Positions 9,808 through 18,596 of a stretch of DNA of 64,000 nucleotides are shown here, piece after piece. The notes under the pieces are model-generated. The model did not search any database. It was not told the origin of the DNA and saw only the letters and a list, made by a program, of their open reading frames with translations. A program made the translations under genes and the position numbers. This DNA comes from Roseicyclus sp. (GTDB lineage Bacteria; Pseudomonadota; Alphaproteobacteria; Rhodobacterales; Rhodobacteraceae): contig JAGYLB010000114.1 of assembly GCA_018401055.1 (NCBI GenBank), positions 1 through 64,000 on the forward strand, written 5' to 3'. The number at the start of each line of letters is the position of its first letter. Within the stretch, counting starts at the first letter, position 1.

Positions 9808-10767
9808 TTACGCCAGCAGCGTCACGAGATAGGCGACATAGAGCGCGGTGAAGACCACGCCAACCAGACGGCCCATCGACCAGCGCAGGAAGACGAAGGG
9901 CGCCAGCACCAGCGAGGCGGCAAGCATCACCCAGACGTCCAGCCGCAACAGCGCCGGATCGACGGGGATGGGCCCGATCAGCGACGCAACGCCGATGATG
10001 CCCAAGAGGTTGAACATGTTGGACCCGATGACATTGCCCAACGCCACATCGGAATGCTTGCGCAGGGCCGCCATAACGGTCGTGGCCAGTTCCGGCAGCG
10101 AGGTGCCCACCGCCACCAGCGTCAGGCCGATCACTGTGTCGCTGACGCCATAGGCTTGCGCGATGACGATCGAACTGTCGACCAGCAGGTCCGCCCCGAT
10201 CGGCAGGCCGATCAGACCCAGCGCCAGATAGAGCAGGACCTTCCACCACGGCATGTCAGGGTCGGCCTCTTCCAGCACCTCCTCGTCCTCGGGGGGCGGG
10301 GCACCGTTCGCGGCGCGGCGATGCGCCTGCGCGGCCCGCGCGCTGTCGATCAAGATCAGCGCAAGCGCGCCCACAAGGATCAGACCGGACCACCAGCGAT
10401 AGGGTCCCAGAAACCCGAGCGCGATGAACAGAACCGTGCCTGCGATCATGATCAGGAAACTGCGGCTGGTGTCGCTGCCCGCCGCGATACCGAAGATCAT
10501 CGCGGGGATGCCGAGGATCAGCAGGACATTTGCGGTGTTCGACCCGATCACATTGCCCAGCGCCAGCCCCGGCACGCCGTCCAGAACTGCCTTGACGGAA
10601 ATCAGCAACTCGGGCGCCGAGGTGCCGAAGGCCACCACCGTCAGGCTGACGATCAGCGCTGGGATGCCCAGCCGCAGGCTGAGGTTCACCGCCCCTTTCA
10701 CAAGGGTATCGCCGGCCAGCAGAAGAATGATCAGCCCAAGGCCGGCATAGACGAATTCAAGGATCAC
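9808..10767 (-). CDS. Calcium/sodium antiporter (CaCA family, YrbG-like)
   Basis: An inner-membrane exchanger of about 319 residues with ten predicted helices. The two inverted alpha repeats each carry the ion-coordinating signatures: TVVAFGTSAPELLIS with GNVIGSNTANVLLILG in the first half, and LVAVGTSLPELATTV with GNVIGSNMFNLLGIIG in the second. A charged cytoplasmic loop (PPPEDEEVLEEADPD) separates the halves. Open frame continues upstream, but the GTG at 10767 directly before ILEFVYAGLG is the sensible start, with AAAGGACAGG just upstream. It sits 4 bases after the zinc-ribbon gene, so the peptidase, mini-protein, antiporter and dehydrogenase genes look like one operon. Confidence 0.9.
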   Translation of the reverse strand: MILEFVYAGLGLIILLLAGDTLVKGAVNLSLRLGIPALIVSLTVVAFGTSAPELLISVKAVLDGVPGLALGNVIGSNTANVLLILGIPAMIFGIAAGSDTSRSFLIMIAGTVLFIALGFLGPYRWWSGLILVGALALILIDSARAAQAHRRAANGAPPPEDEEVLEEADPDMPWWKVLLYLALGLIGLPIGADLLVDSSIVIAQAYGVSDTVIGLTLVAVGTSLPELATTVMAALRKHSDVALGNVIGSNMFNLLGIIGVASLIGPIPVDPALLRLDVWVMLAASLVLAPFVFLRWSMGRLVGVVFTALYVAYLVTLLA

Positions 10768-10771
10768 GATG

Positions 10772-10969
10772 TCAGCCCTGTCCTTTGGTGCAATGGCGGC
10801 AGGGGCCGCCGCTGCGAGGTTGTAGCGCCCGCACTTCGGGGCAAAGGCGCGGCTTCGGCAAGCCGCGCGCCCGGTCGCCTCTTGCGCGCCGATGCGCGGC
10901 ATGCGCATAGCGCCCGAACATCGCCAGAACCGCCATGCCGATCAGAAACAGGGTGACGATCTTGAGCAT
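10772..10969 (-). CDS. Small membrane protein with zinc-ribbon tail (probable compensating indels)
   Basis: A 65-residue protein. It has one N-terminal membrane helix (MLKIVTLFLIGMAVLAMFG), a basic linker (HRRARGDRARG) and a cysteine-containing tail. As read, the tail is CPEVRALQPRSGGPCRHC. If the middle is read one base out of frame it becomes CPECGRYNL..GGPCRHC, a complete C-x2-C...C-x2-C zinc ribbon, so two compensating one-base errors are likely at about 10822-10800. A similar short gene with a KCGR...GPC ribbon is familiar from Rhodobacteraceae, but its function is unknown. The ATG overlaps the stop of the SppA-like gene (TGATG). Confidence 0.62.
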   Translation of the reverse strand: MLKIVTLFLIGMAVLAMFGRYAHAAHRRARGDRARGLPKPRLCPEVRALQPRSGGPCRHCTKGQG

Positions 10970-11775
10970 CACGTCAGGCCATACCGCGCCATAGGCCGCG
11001 CGATCTTCGAACTGGCCCCGGTCAGCTCTGCGATGAGGCTGCGCGCCGAACCGCTGGAACAAGCCGCGCTTCGGCCCATAGACGCGCAAACCGCACCTTG
11101 TCGCCGTAAAGCGCCTTCATCTTGGGTTTGATATGCCCGATGCCGTCGGCCAGCCCCAGATCGACAGCCTGCTGGCCGCACCCAGAATTCGCCGGTGAAC
11201 AGGTCGTCGCCAACCAACCGAGCACCACGTCGGGCCTTCACGTGGCCGATGAAGGCCTCATGGATCTGCGCCTGAATGCCCTTGAGGCGCTCCACATCTT
11301 CCGCGCGCTCGGGGCGGAACGGGTCGAGCATGGATTTGTCCTGCCCGACGGTATAAACGCGCCGCTCGACGCCGATCCGCGCGATCGCCTCGTGCAGGCC
11401 GAAACCCGCCGAGATCACCCCGATGGAGCCTACGACCGAGCTTTCGTCGATCCAGATGTCATCAGCGGCACAGGCCAGCCAATAGCCGCCCGAGGCTGCC
11501 ACATCCTCGACAAAGGCATGGACCGGGATCTTTTTGTCATCGGCCAGCCGCCGGATGCGCGCGGCGATCAGCGAGGATTGCGCGGGGCTGCCGCCCGGGG
11601 AGTTGAGGACCAGCGCCACGGCAGCGGGCTTGCCCTTGGCAAATGCCCGTTCGATCGCGGGGGCGAGCGCGCTGTCGCTGAGCGTGCCGCCCCGGCTCGA
11701 CGCGGCGATGACGCCCGACAGCGTGACGACAGAGACGACAGGGTCTTTTGCGATGAACGGAATGAAGCGTTTCAT
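10969..11775 (-). CDS. sppA: S49-family (SppA/SohB-like) serine peptidase (two frameshifts)
   Basis: Member of the signal-peptide-peptidase A family, which degrades cleaved signal peptides or membrane-protein pieces at the inner membrane. The short form of about 268 residues starts at ATG 11775 (MKRFIPFIAKDPVVSVVTLSG). Catalytic features visible are LNSPGGSPAQSS with VEDVAASGGYWLAC, whose serine is in the AASGGY nucleophile motif, and SVVGSIGVISAGF. Near 11180 the frame shifts and QQAVDLGLADGIGHIKPKMK continues in another frame; near 11040 it returns for the tail LIAELTGASSKIARPMARYG. There is no long membrane domain, so it may be cytoplasmic or peripherally attached. First gene of the run ending in the dehydrogenase gene. 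Confidence 0.82.
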   Translation of the reverse strand: MKRFIPFIAKDPVVSVVTLSGVIAASSRGGTLSDSALAPAIERAFAKGKPAAVALVLNSPGGSPAQSSLIAARIRRLADDKKIPVHAFVEDVAASGGYWLACAADDIWIDESSVVGSIGVISAGFGLHEAIARIGVERRVYTVGQDKSMLDPFRPERAEDVERLKGIQAQIHEAFIGHVKARRGARLVGDDLFTGEFWVRPAGCRSGAGRRHRAYQTQDEGALRRQGAVCASMGRSAACSSGSARSLIAELTGASSKIARPMARYGLT

Positions 11776-11857
11776 GGGAGGCGATGTAGGCTGCGCCTTG
11801 CGACGGAACAAGGCGCGGCGCGCGTTTGGCGGCGATTGTGCCCGAGCCGCACCGGCA

Positions 11858-11921
11858 CAGGGGGCGCTGCCCTCCGTCGCCTGCGGCGCCTCCCCCCGGG
11901 ATATTTCCAAAACAGAGAAGC
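11858..11921 (-). repeat. Extragenic repeat, copy A
   Basis: On the minus strand this reads CTTCTCTGTTTTGGAAATAT, then a CCCGGGGGGAGGCG block, then an arm ending in GGGCAGCGCCCCC, which is self-complementary. Related copies lie at 24031-24063 and 62546-62615. It sits between the acyl-CoA synthetase stop and the SppA-like start. Likely a REP-like or terminator-like extragenic element; the function is inferred. Confidence 0.6.
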
Positions 11922-11929
11922 GAGGGGTG

Positions 11930-13451
11930 TCAGGGCACATCTTGCAGGCGGCGGCGCAGGTCGGTCTTGAGCACCTTGCCGTAGTTGTTTTTAGGCAACT
12001 CGGGCAGGGCGAGATAGGCTTTGGGCCGCTTGAACCGGGCGATCTGCGTCAGGCAATGGGCATCGAGGGCGGCGGGGTCGAGGGTGGCGCCGGGGGCGGG
12101 CACGACGAAGGCCACCACCTCTTCGCCCCATTCCGGCGACAAGCGGCCGACGACCGAGACCTCGTGGACGGACGGATGGGTCAGCAGCGCCTCCTCCACC
12201 TCGCGGGGGTAGATGTTGCTGCCGCCCGAGATGATGACATCCTTGGAGCGGTCGGCGAGCGTCAGGTAGCCGTCGGGGTCGAGATGGCCCATGTCGCCGG
12301 TCATCAGCCAGCCATCGCGCAGCGTTTTCGCCGTCGCCTCCGGGTTTTGCCAATAGCCCGGCATGACGGGGGCGCCGCGCACCATGATCTCGCCGATCTC
12401 GCCCGGCGGCAGCTTGGCACCTTGCGCGTCCGCGATGGCGACCTCGACCAGGCTTTGCGCCCGTCCGACGGAAGCGAGACGCTCGCGCCACCTTGGGTGC
12501 GCGCGGTTCGCTACATCGGCGCGCGACAGCGCCGTGATCGCCATGGGGCATTCGCCCTGCCCGTAGATCTGCACGAATTTCGGGCCGAACCAGTCCACTG
12601 CCTCCTCGATATCGGCGCGGTACATCGCGCCGCCGCCATAGACGATGGTGCGGATGCCGTCGCCGCGCTGGCCGCTGGTCTTGGCGGCATCGGTGAGGCG
12701 GCGGACCATGGTGGGCGCCATGAACATCGAGGTGGGGCCGAGGGCCTGTGACAGATCCAGCACTTCGCCTGCGTCGAACCCGCCCGAGGGCGGCACGATG
12801 TGGCGCGCGCCCATCTTGACATGGATCGGGGCGTAGATGCCCGCGCCATGGCTCATCGGGGCAGCGTAGAGGGCAGCATCTTGCGGGCTGACGGGATCGA
12901 CGTCGACCGGGTAGCAGAGAGCGGTGGCCGCCAGCATCCCATGGGTTATCCGCACGCCCTTTGGCCGCCCGGTGGTGCCCGACGTGTAGAAAAGCCACGC
13001 CAGATCGCTTGGCCCGCGGTCGGCAGCTGGGGCGGGCGCGCCGCGGATCATAGCGGCGAAGGGCTCCGCTTCCAGCACGGTTGTGGGCAGTTCGGCCTCG
13101 GCGGCCAGATCAAGGACAAGCTCCGCGCCAATGAAAACATGCCGCGCGCCGCTGTCTTGCAAGATGAACGCCGCTTCCTTGGGGTGGAGTTTCGCGTTGA
13201 TCGGAACGGCGGCGGCGCCGCCTGCCATCCAGATGCCGTAGAAGGCGATGAGATACTCGGGGCGAATTCGCCGGCGAAGATCGCCACCCTATCGCCGGGC
13301 ACGATCCCCCTGCCCACAAGAGCCCCGGCAGGCGCAGCGGCGCGGGCGTGAAAGCCGCCATAGACTCTCCACCACAACGCCACCCCGCATCAGCGCCGAG
13401 GCTGTCGGGCGTTGCCTGCGCGCTGCGCTCCAGCCAATGGGCTATGTTCAT
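11930..13451 (-). CDS. AMP-dependent acyl-CoA synthetase/ligase (two frameshifts)
   Basis: Adenylate-forming enzyme of about 505 residues that activates a carboxylic acid with ATP and transfers it to CoA. The A3 motif FYTSGTTGRPKGV, the APMSHGAG segment, the A5-like IYGQGECPMAI, the A7-A8 core TGDMGHLDPDGYLTLADRSKD and the C-terminal lysine segment PKNNYGKVLK are present. The main frame begins only at about 13228. The N-terminus MNIAHWLERSAQATPD (ATG 13451) and the piece GRGIVPGDRVAIFAGEFAP lie in two other frames, with breaks near 13388 and 13260. Substrate cannot be deduced; malonate, aryl or medium-chain acids are all possible. It diverges from the sugar kinase gene. Confidence 0.85.
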
Positions 13452-13579
13452 GGGCTGCTCCCCTTCTGGATCGGATGCCAATCTTCCCCGCCATCCCACC
13501 TGGCGCAAGGGCCACTGGCGGGGTGATCGCGAGGCCGGTAGGCTGAAGGCTGACACCCCTGCCGGAGACCGCGCGCCCC

Positions 13580-14518
13580 ATGCCCCCAGACATCGTGATC
13601 CTTGGCGTCTTTGTCGCCGATGCCGCCTTTCGCTGCGACCGCCTGCCCAAGCTGGGCGAGACGCTGATCGGCACCGGCTTCACCCTCGGCCCTGGCGGCA
13701 AGGGGTCCAATCAGGCTGTGGCTGCGGCCAAGGCCGGGGGGCGCGTGGGTTTTCTGACCCGGATCGGCGATGACACCTTCGGGGCGATGGGCCGCACGGT
13801 CTGGGCCGAGGCCGGCGTGCAGTCCCTGGCGATCATCGATGCGGAACGGGCGACCGGCGCGGCCGGCATCTTCATCGAGGTGAGCCAAGGCCGGAACGCC
13901 ATCGTCATCAGCCCAGGTGCGGCGGCGGCGTCAGTCCGGCCGATGTGGAGGCGGAGGCGGAGGCCATTGCCGGGGCGAAACTGGCCATGACTCAACTGGA
14001 ACAGCCGATGGCTGCGGCGCTCCGGTTCCTGCAGATCGCAGCCGAGGGCGGGGCCGTGACCATCCTCAACCCGGCCCCGGCGGCGGCCCTGCCGGACGGC
14101 ACGCTGGCGCTGTGCGACTACCTGACCCCGAACGAGCATGAGGCGGAGGCGCTGACCGGCATCGCTGTAACCGACCTGCCATCGGCGATACGGGCGGCTC
14201 AGGCACTACTGGCGCAAGGCGTGCGCCGCGCAGTGATCGTGACGCTGGGTGGCGCTGGCGCGGTCGTCGTAGAATGCCGATGGCGCGCGCGCCGTGGCGC
14301 CGATGCAGGCAGGCCCGGTCGTGGACACGACGGGTGCGGGCGATGCGTTCAACGGCGGGTTTGCGACGCCGCGCTGGCCGAGGGAAGGGTTGTTTGGACA
14401 GAGGCGCTGCGCTTTGCCACCGCCGTGGCGGCCCTGTCGGTGACCAAGCCCGGCACCGCTGCCTCGATGCCCGCACGCGATGAGGTCGCGGCGCTGCTGG
14501 CCCATGGGCGCGCAGTAA
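13580..14518 (+). CDS. rbsK: PfkB-family sugar kinase, ribokinase-like (several frameshifts)
   Basis: Cytoplasmic carbohydrate kinase of about 300 residues. The N-terminal PfkB signature is clear (GPGGKGSNQAVAAAKAGG with FLTRIGDDTFG), and TPNEHEAEALTGI lies in the middle. The catalytic motif DTTGAGDAFNGGF is readable around 14320-14360 in yet another frame. Breaks are near 13927, 14270 and 14375. The GGKGSNQA motif is typical of ribokinases, but other pentose or nucleoside kinases are possible since no ribose transport genes are adjacent. The end is uncertain: the TAA at 14516-14518 is the first stop that fits a normal length. The gene converges on the NUDIX gene with almost no spacing. Confidence 0.75.
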
Positions 14519-14525
14519 AGATCCA

Positions 14526-14960
14526 TCACCAGCCGCCAGGGAAATGCCCGGTCGCCCGACTTCCGCCAGACGCTCGGCCGCCACATCCCAGGGCAGGAAG
14601 ACCGCCGTGTGACCCGGTTCGGTCGGATCGCCGCGGCGGGGGCCAAGCTCGGCCAGATAGATGTGGCACTGCTTTTGCGCGAAAAGATCGTATTCCGGCA
14701 TGTAGGTGTAGCGGTGGAACATCCCCAGCCGCCGGGGCGAATGGATGGCATAGCCGGTTTCCTCCAGCACCTCGCGATGCAGCGCGCGCAGGGGTTGCTC
14801 GCCGGAGGTCAGTACCGCCGCCGGGCAATTGCAGTTCCGGGCGCGGCTCTTCCTGAAAGGTGGCAAGGATGCCGTCGCCCGCCGCGATCACGGCATAGAC
14901 GCCGGGGCGGGGCGTGTAGGGGCGGCCCGGGTCGGGTTGGCTTCCGAAACGTCGGTTCAT
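14526..14960 (-). CDS. NUDIX hydrolase (frameshifted)
   Basis: A small NUDIX pyrophosphohydrolase of about 145 residues. The N-terminus MNRRFGSQPDPGRPYTPRPG (ATG 14960) leads to ELQLPGGG, the beginning of the NUDIX box. The rest of the box, ALHREVLEETGYAI, and the following FHRYTYMPEYDLFAQKQCHI are in another frame after a break near 14815. The end near GDRAFPWRL is again in a further frame, so the exact stop is uncertain. The substrate is unknown. The 3' end abuts the sugar kinase gene on the opposite strand. Confidence 0.7.
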   Translation of the reverse strand: MNRRFGSQPDPGRPYTPRPGVYAVIAAGDGILATFQEEPRPELQLPGGGTDLRRATPARAASRGAGGNRLCHPFAPAAGDVPPLHLHAGIRSFRAKAVPHLSGRAWPPPRRSDRTGSHGGLPALGCGGRASGGSRATGHFPGGW

Positions 14961-15056
14961 CGTAGTCTCCGCTTGGTCGACCCCTTGTGCCAGAGGCGCA
15001 CGCGCCGCGAAATCCCCCCTCTCGCCAAGGCCTGCACCTTGCGCTAGGGGAAAGCC

Positions 15057-16022
15057 ATGACCGACGATCAGATTGCCGCCATCCGCGCCACCGCCGCCCG
15101 TGTCCTGAGGACCGAGGGGGAGGCCGTGACCGCAATGGCCGACGCCCTGCCCGAGGATTTCGCACCTGCCGTCGAGGCGATTCTGACCACCAAAGGCCGG
15201 GTGATCCTGTCGGGGATAGGCAAATCTGGGCATGTGGCCCGCAAGATCAGCTCCACCTTCGCCTCCACCGGCACGCCCTCGGCTTTTGTCCATCCGGCAG
15301 AAGCCAGTCACGGCGATCTGGGCATGGTCACACCGGGCGATCTGACGATCCTGATCTCCAATTCCGGCGAGACGGCGGAACTGCGCGACATGGTCGCCCA
15401 TGTGGCCCGCTTCGCGATTCCGATGGTGGCGATTTCGGGCCGGGCCGACAGCACGCTGATGCAGGCCGCCGATTACCGGCTGGTCCTGCCGCAGGCGCCC
15501 GAGGCTTGCGTGATCGGCATGGCACCGACGACCTCGACGACCCTGACGCTGGCCTTGGGTGATGCGCTGGCGGTTGCCACGATGGAACGGCGGGGGTTCC
15601 TCCCCGAACAGTTCCGCACCTTTCATCCCGGTGGCAAACTGGGCGCGCAACTGTCCAAGGTGGCGCAACTGATGCACAGCGGTGACGCGCTGCCCTTGGT
15701 GTCCGCCGACATGCCGATGCCCGAGGCGCTGATCGTGATGAGCGAGAAAAGCTTTGGCATCGCAGGCGTGGTGCAGGACGACCGGCTGGTGGGCGTCATT
15801 TCCGACGGCGACCTCAGACGCAACATCGCGCATCTGATGGACCGGACGGCCGGTCAGGTCGCCACGCGCAGCCCCCGTGTCATCGCGCCCGGGGATCTGG
15901 CGGCCGAAGCGATGGCGGTGATGTCGGCCAACCGCATCACGGCGCTGTTTGCAGTCGACGCTGCGATGCGGCCGGTGGGCCTGCTGCACATCCACGATTG
16001 CCTGCGCGCGGGCCTCGCCTGA
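15057..16022 (+). CDS. kdsD: Arabinose-5-phosphate isomerase (KpsF/GutQ/KdsD family)
   Basis: 321 residues, intact. It interconverts ribulose-5-phosphate and arabinose-5-phosphate, the first step towards CMP-Kdo for LPS or Kdo-containing capsules. Residues about 35-185 form the SIS sugar-isomerase domain (GRVILSGIGKSGHVARKIS; THPAEASHGDLGM-like VHPAEASHGDLGM; ISNSGETAEL; PTTSTTLTLALGDALA). Two CBS domains follow (MHSGDALPLVSADMPM... and VATRSPRVIAPGDLAAEAMAVM). The GGGG-like ribosome site AGGGGAAAGCC precedes the ATG. It heads the polysaccharide-related block, pointing towards the epimerase genes on the other strand. Confidence 0.94.
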   Translation: MTDDQIAAIRATAARVLRTEGEAVTAMADALPEDFAPAVEAILTTKGRVILSGIGKSGHVARKISSTFASTGTPSAFVHPAEASHGDLGMVTPGDLTILISNSGETAELRDMVAHVARFAIPMVAISGRADSTLMQAADYRLVLPQAPEACVIGMAPTTSTTLTLALGDALAVATMERRGFLPEQFRTFHPGGKLGAQLSKVAQLMHSGDALPLVSADMPMPEALIVMSEKSFGIAGVVQDDRLVGVISDGDLRRNIAHLMDRTAGQVATRSPRVIAPGDLAAEAMAVMSANRITALFAVDAAMRPVGLLHIHDCLRAGLA

Positions 16023-16065
16023 CAAGCGAAAGCCCGCCACGGCAAACCCATGGCGCGCGGCAGTA

Positions 16066-16227
16066 CTATTTTCCTTCTGCTGCCAGCTCGGCAAAGATGC
16101 GCTGTGCCTCGGGCGAATGCGACGTCTGCGCCCCGCGATCGGAAACCGTGACCTCAAGGGTCGTGGCAGCGATGGCGGGGGCGGCGACGATGCCGGCCAG
16201 AAGCGCGATAAGGGCGATCCGGGTCAT
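16066..16227 (-). CDS. Small predicted secreted peptide (53 aa)
   Basis: A 53-residue open frame with a clear signal peptide (MTRIALIALLAGIVAAPAIA, cleavage after AIA) and a short mature part of about 33 residues ending in AQRIFAELAAEGK. A good ribosome site (GAAAGGACAGACAG) sits before ATG 16227. The frame could start further upstream, but the signal peptide fixes this start. I recognise no family. It lies between the convergent kdsD and the capI-like gene. Its periplasmic location fits an envelope accessory role, but nothing more can be said. Confidence 0.55.
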   Translation of the reverse strand: MTRIALIALLAGIVAAPAIAATTLEVTVSDRGAQTSHSPEAQRIFAELAAEGK

Positions 16228-16365
16228 CTGTCTGTCCTTTCCTGAAATTGTCTGTGGACTGGAGATGGGTTTTCCCAACCCTTGCTTCAATTCACGCTTT
16301 CAGGAACTGACCGTTACTTAGGTGCTTCAGCGCACAGAAACTTGCACGTGTTGCACGATCACGTC

Positions 16366-17385
16366 TTAGACGCGGTAATAGTCCCGATACCATTCGACGA
16401 AACGCGCCACGCCGATCGCGACAGGCGTCTGCGGGCGATGGCCGGTCAGGTTCTGCAGCAGGCTGGCATCGGCCCATGTCGCGGGCACGTCGCCGGGCTG
16501 CATCTCCATGAAGTTCTTTTCGGCCATCATGCCCGTCGCCGCCTCGATCGCCTCGATGAAGGCGGTCAGGCGCACGCTGTCCGAATTGCCGATGTTCACG
16601 ATCCGGAAGGGTGCGACCGGGCTGAGGCTGTCGCCCTCGGGCACGTCCGCCGCTGTCGCTGGCCGCACCGGGACCGCGTCGATCAGCCGGACGATCCCGT
16701 CGACCAGATCGGTCACATAGGTGAAATCCCGGCTCATGTCGCCGTGGTTGTAGACGTCGATGGACCGCCCTTCGAGGATCGCCTTGGTGAACTTGAACAG
16801 CGCCATGTCGGGCCGTCCCCATGGCCCGTAGACGGTGAAAAAGCGGAACATCGTTGTCGGCAGATCGTAGAGATGGGCGTAGCTGTGGGCCATCGCCTCG
16901 TTGGCCTTTTTGGTCGCGGCATAGAACGACATCTGCGTGTCTGCCTTGGCCGTTTCCGCATAGGGCAGGTCGGTGTTGGCGCCGTAGACGCTTGAGGTTG
17001 ATGCCAGCAGGCTGTGGGCGGGCGGAAAGGCCCGCATCGCCTCGAGCAGGCGAAAGGTGCCGATCAGGTTGGCCTCGACATAGGTTTCGGGACGCGTCGA
17101 TCGAATAGCGCACACCGGCCTGCGCAGCGAGATGGATGACGGCATCGGGCCGTGCGTCCGCCATCAGCCCATGCAGCAGGCCCGGGACCTCGATCCGGTC
17201 GTTGACGGCGCGGAAGCCGGAGATCTGCGCAGCAGCATCGACTGCCGCCGTTCCTTGAGCTCGACATCGTAGTAATCGGTCATCGCATCGACGCCGATCA
17301 CCTGCCAGCCCTCGGACAGAAGCCGGGCGCACAGATGATAGCCGATGAAGCCGGCCGATCCGGTGACCAATGCTGTCCGCGTCAT
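16366..17385 (-). CDS. NAD-dependent epimerase, UDP-glucuronate 4-epimerase-like (two frameshifts)
   Basis: Extended SDR of about 340 residues that likely converts UDP-glucuronate to UDP-galacturonate for surface polysaccharide. The N-terminus has the cofactor motif [12 protein letters not shown] and [16 protein letters not shown], a CapI/WbnF-type signature, then [17 protein letters not shown]. The catalytic region is [14 protein letters not shown] and [16 protein letters not shown], followed by [19 protein letters not shown]. Frames change near 17230 and 17098. It begins at ATG 17385, overlapping the probable galE end, so the two nucleotide-sugar epimerases form an operon. GDP-mannose-type alternatives are less likely given the DYYD motif. 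Confidence 0.83.
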
Positions 17386-17405
17386 ACCTGCCCTTGGCTG
17401 GCTGG

Positions 17406-18418
17406 TCAGCCAACCCAGCTGCCAGCCGATACTGGCGCACATCTCGTCCAGCGTCTTCTCGGTGCGAAAGCCCAGCACCTCGGCGGGCCTTGGTCGGCGC
17501 AGGCGACAGCGGTCGGCACGTCGCCCGGGCGGCGCGCCGTGATCGTGTAGGGCAGGTCGCGGTTGCAGGCTCGCTTATAGGCGGCGATCACCTCCAGAAC
17601 CGAATAGCCCGTGCCCGTCCCAAGGTTCACGCAATGCCCCTGCCCGGTCTCGAACAGCTTTTCCAGCGACAGCACATGCCCACGCGCCAGATCCTCGACA
17701 TGGATGTAGTCGCGCACGCCGGTGCCGTCGGGCGTGTCGTAATCGTTGCCGAAAACGGCGACCCGCTCCAACTCGCCCGAGGCGACCTTGGCGACGAAGG
17801 GCATCAGGTTATTGGGAATGTCGCGCGGGTCCTCGCCTATCAGGGCCGAGAGATGCGCGCCCGCCGGGTTGAAATAGCGCAACGACGCCGATGAGCCCAG
17901 GACGGGATCGCGGGCTGCGCCAGCCAGCTCCAGCACCTGCTTCGCCCATGAATCTTCGGCTCTGCCGCATAGGGTTCATCGCCCGAAACGGAGCGGTTTC
18001 CGGGCGTCGGAGTCTCGTCGGGCACGCCGTAGACCGTGGCCGAGGACGAGAACACCAGCCTTCGGCACCCCGCGCCGTCCATCGCGCGCAACAGCGCTGT
18101 CAGCCCCCCGACATTGACGTCGAAATAGTCCAGCGGACGCGCCATGCTCTCGCCGACGGCCTTGAGCGCCGCGAAATGCACCACCGCGTCGACGACGTGG
18201 TCGCCGAAAACCCGGGCCAATGCGGCGCCATCGCGGATATCGCCTTCGACTATGGTGACGGGCCGCCCCGTGATCCGTTCCAACCGTTCGGGCACCGTGC
18301 GGCGGGCGTTGGCGAAATTGTCGAGAATCAGCACCTCGTAGCCGGCCTCGACCAAGGCCACATAGGTGTGCGACCCGATGTAGCCGGCACCGCCCGTCAA
18401 AAGAACGCGTCTGGTCAT
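17406..18418 (-). CDS. galE: UDP-glucose 4-epimerase (frameshifted)
   Basis: Extended SDR that interconverts UDP-glucose and UDP-galactose. The start at ATG 18418 gives [20 protein letters not shown], then [34 protein letters not shown] and FSSSATVYG, all classical GalE. A frame break near 17965 falls where the catalytic Tyr-x3-Lys is expected, so the tyrosine cannot be read cleanly. The second frame has [17 protein letters not shown] and [19 protein letters not shown] further shift near 17490 puts the expected ending, [19 protein letters not shown], in another frame. The true stop probably overlaps the epimerase start near 17383. Confidence 0.87.
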
Positions 18419-18596
18419 GATACGCCGCACCGCCGTTGATCGCAGCGACGGAATCACGCTTCACGCCGGGGATGCAACCCCTGTTGCCTCTTGGCCTGTG
18501 CGAAAGCATGACCGATCAGACACGCATGGCAAAGAAGTCGCGCAGTTTTGCCCGTTCTGACCGAGCGACATTGACCGCGTCACCCGGGACCGTATC

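Noticed and set aside
14526..16157. 543-codon minus-strand frame spanning kdsD antisense and the NUDIX gene
   Set aside because: Only its last part (from 14960) matches a NUDIX protein; the rest is the reverse of kdsD.
17164..17478. Apparent in-frame fusion of the galE tail to the epimerase gene
   Set aside because: The frame running from the GalE ending into MTRTALVTG results from a frameshift; a stop overlapping ATG 17385 exists in the frame used by most of galE, so two separate genes are more plausible.
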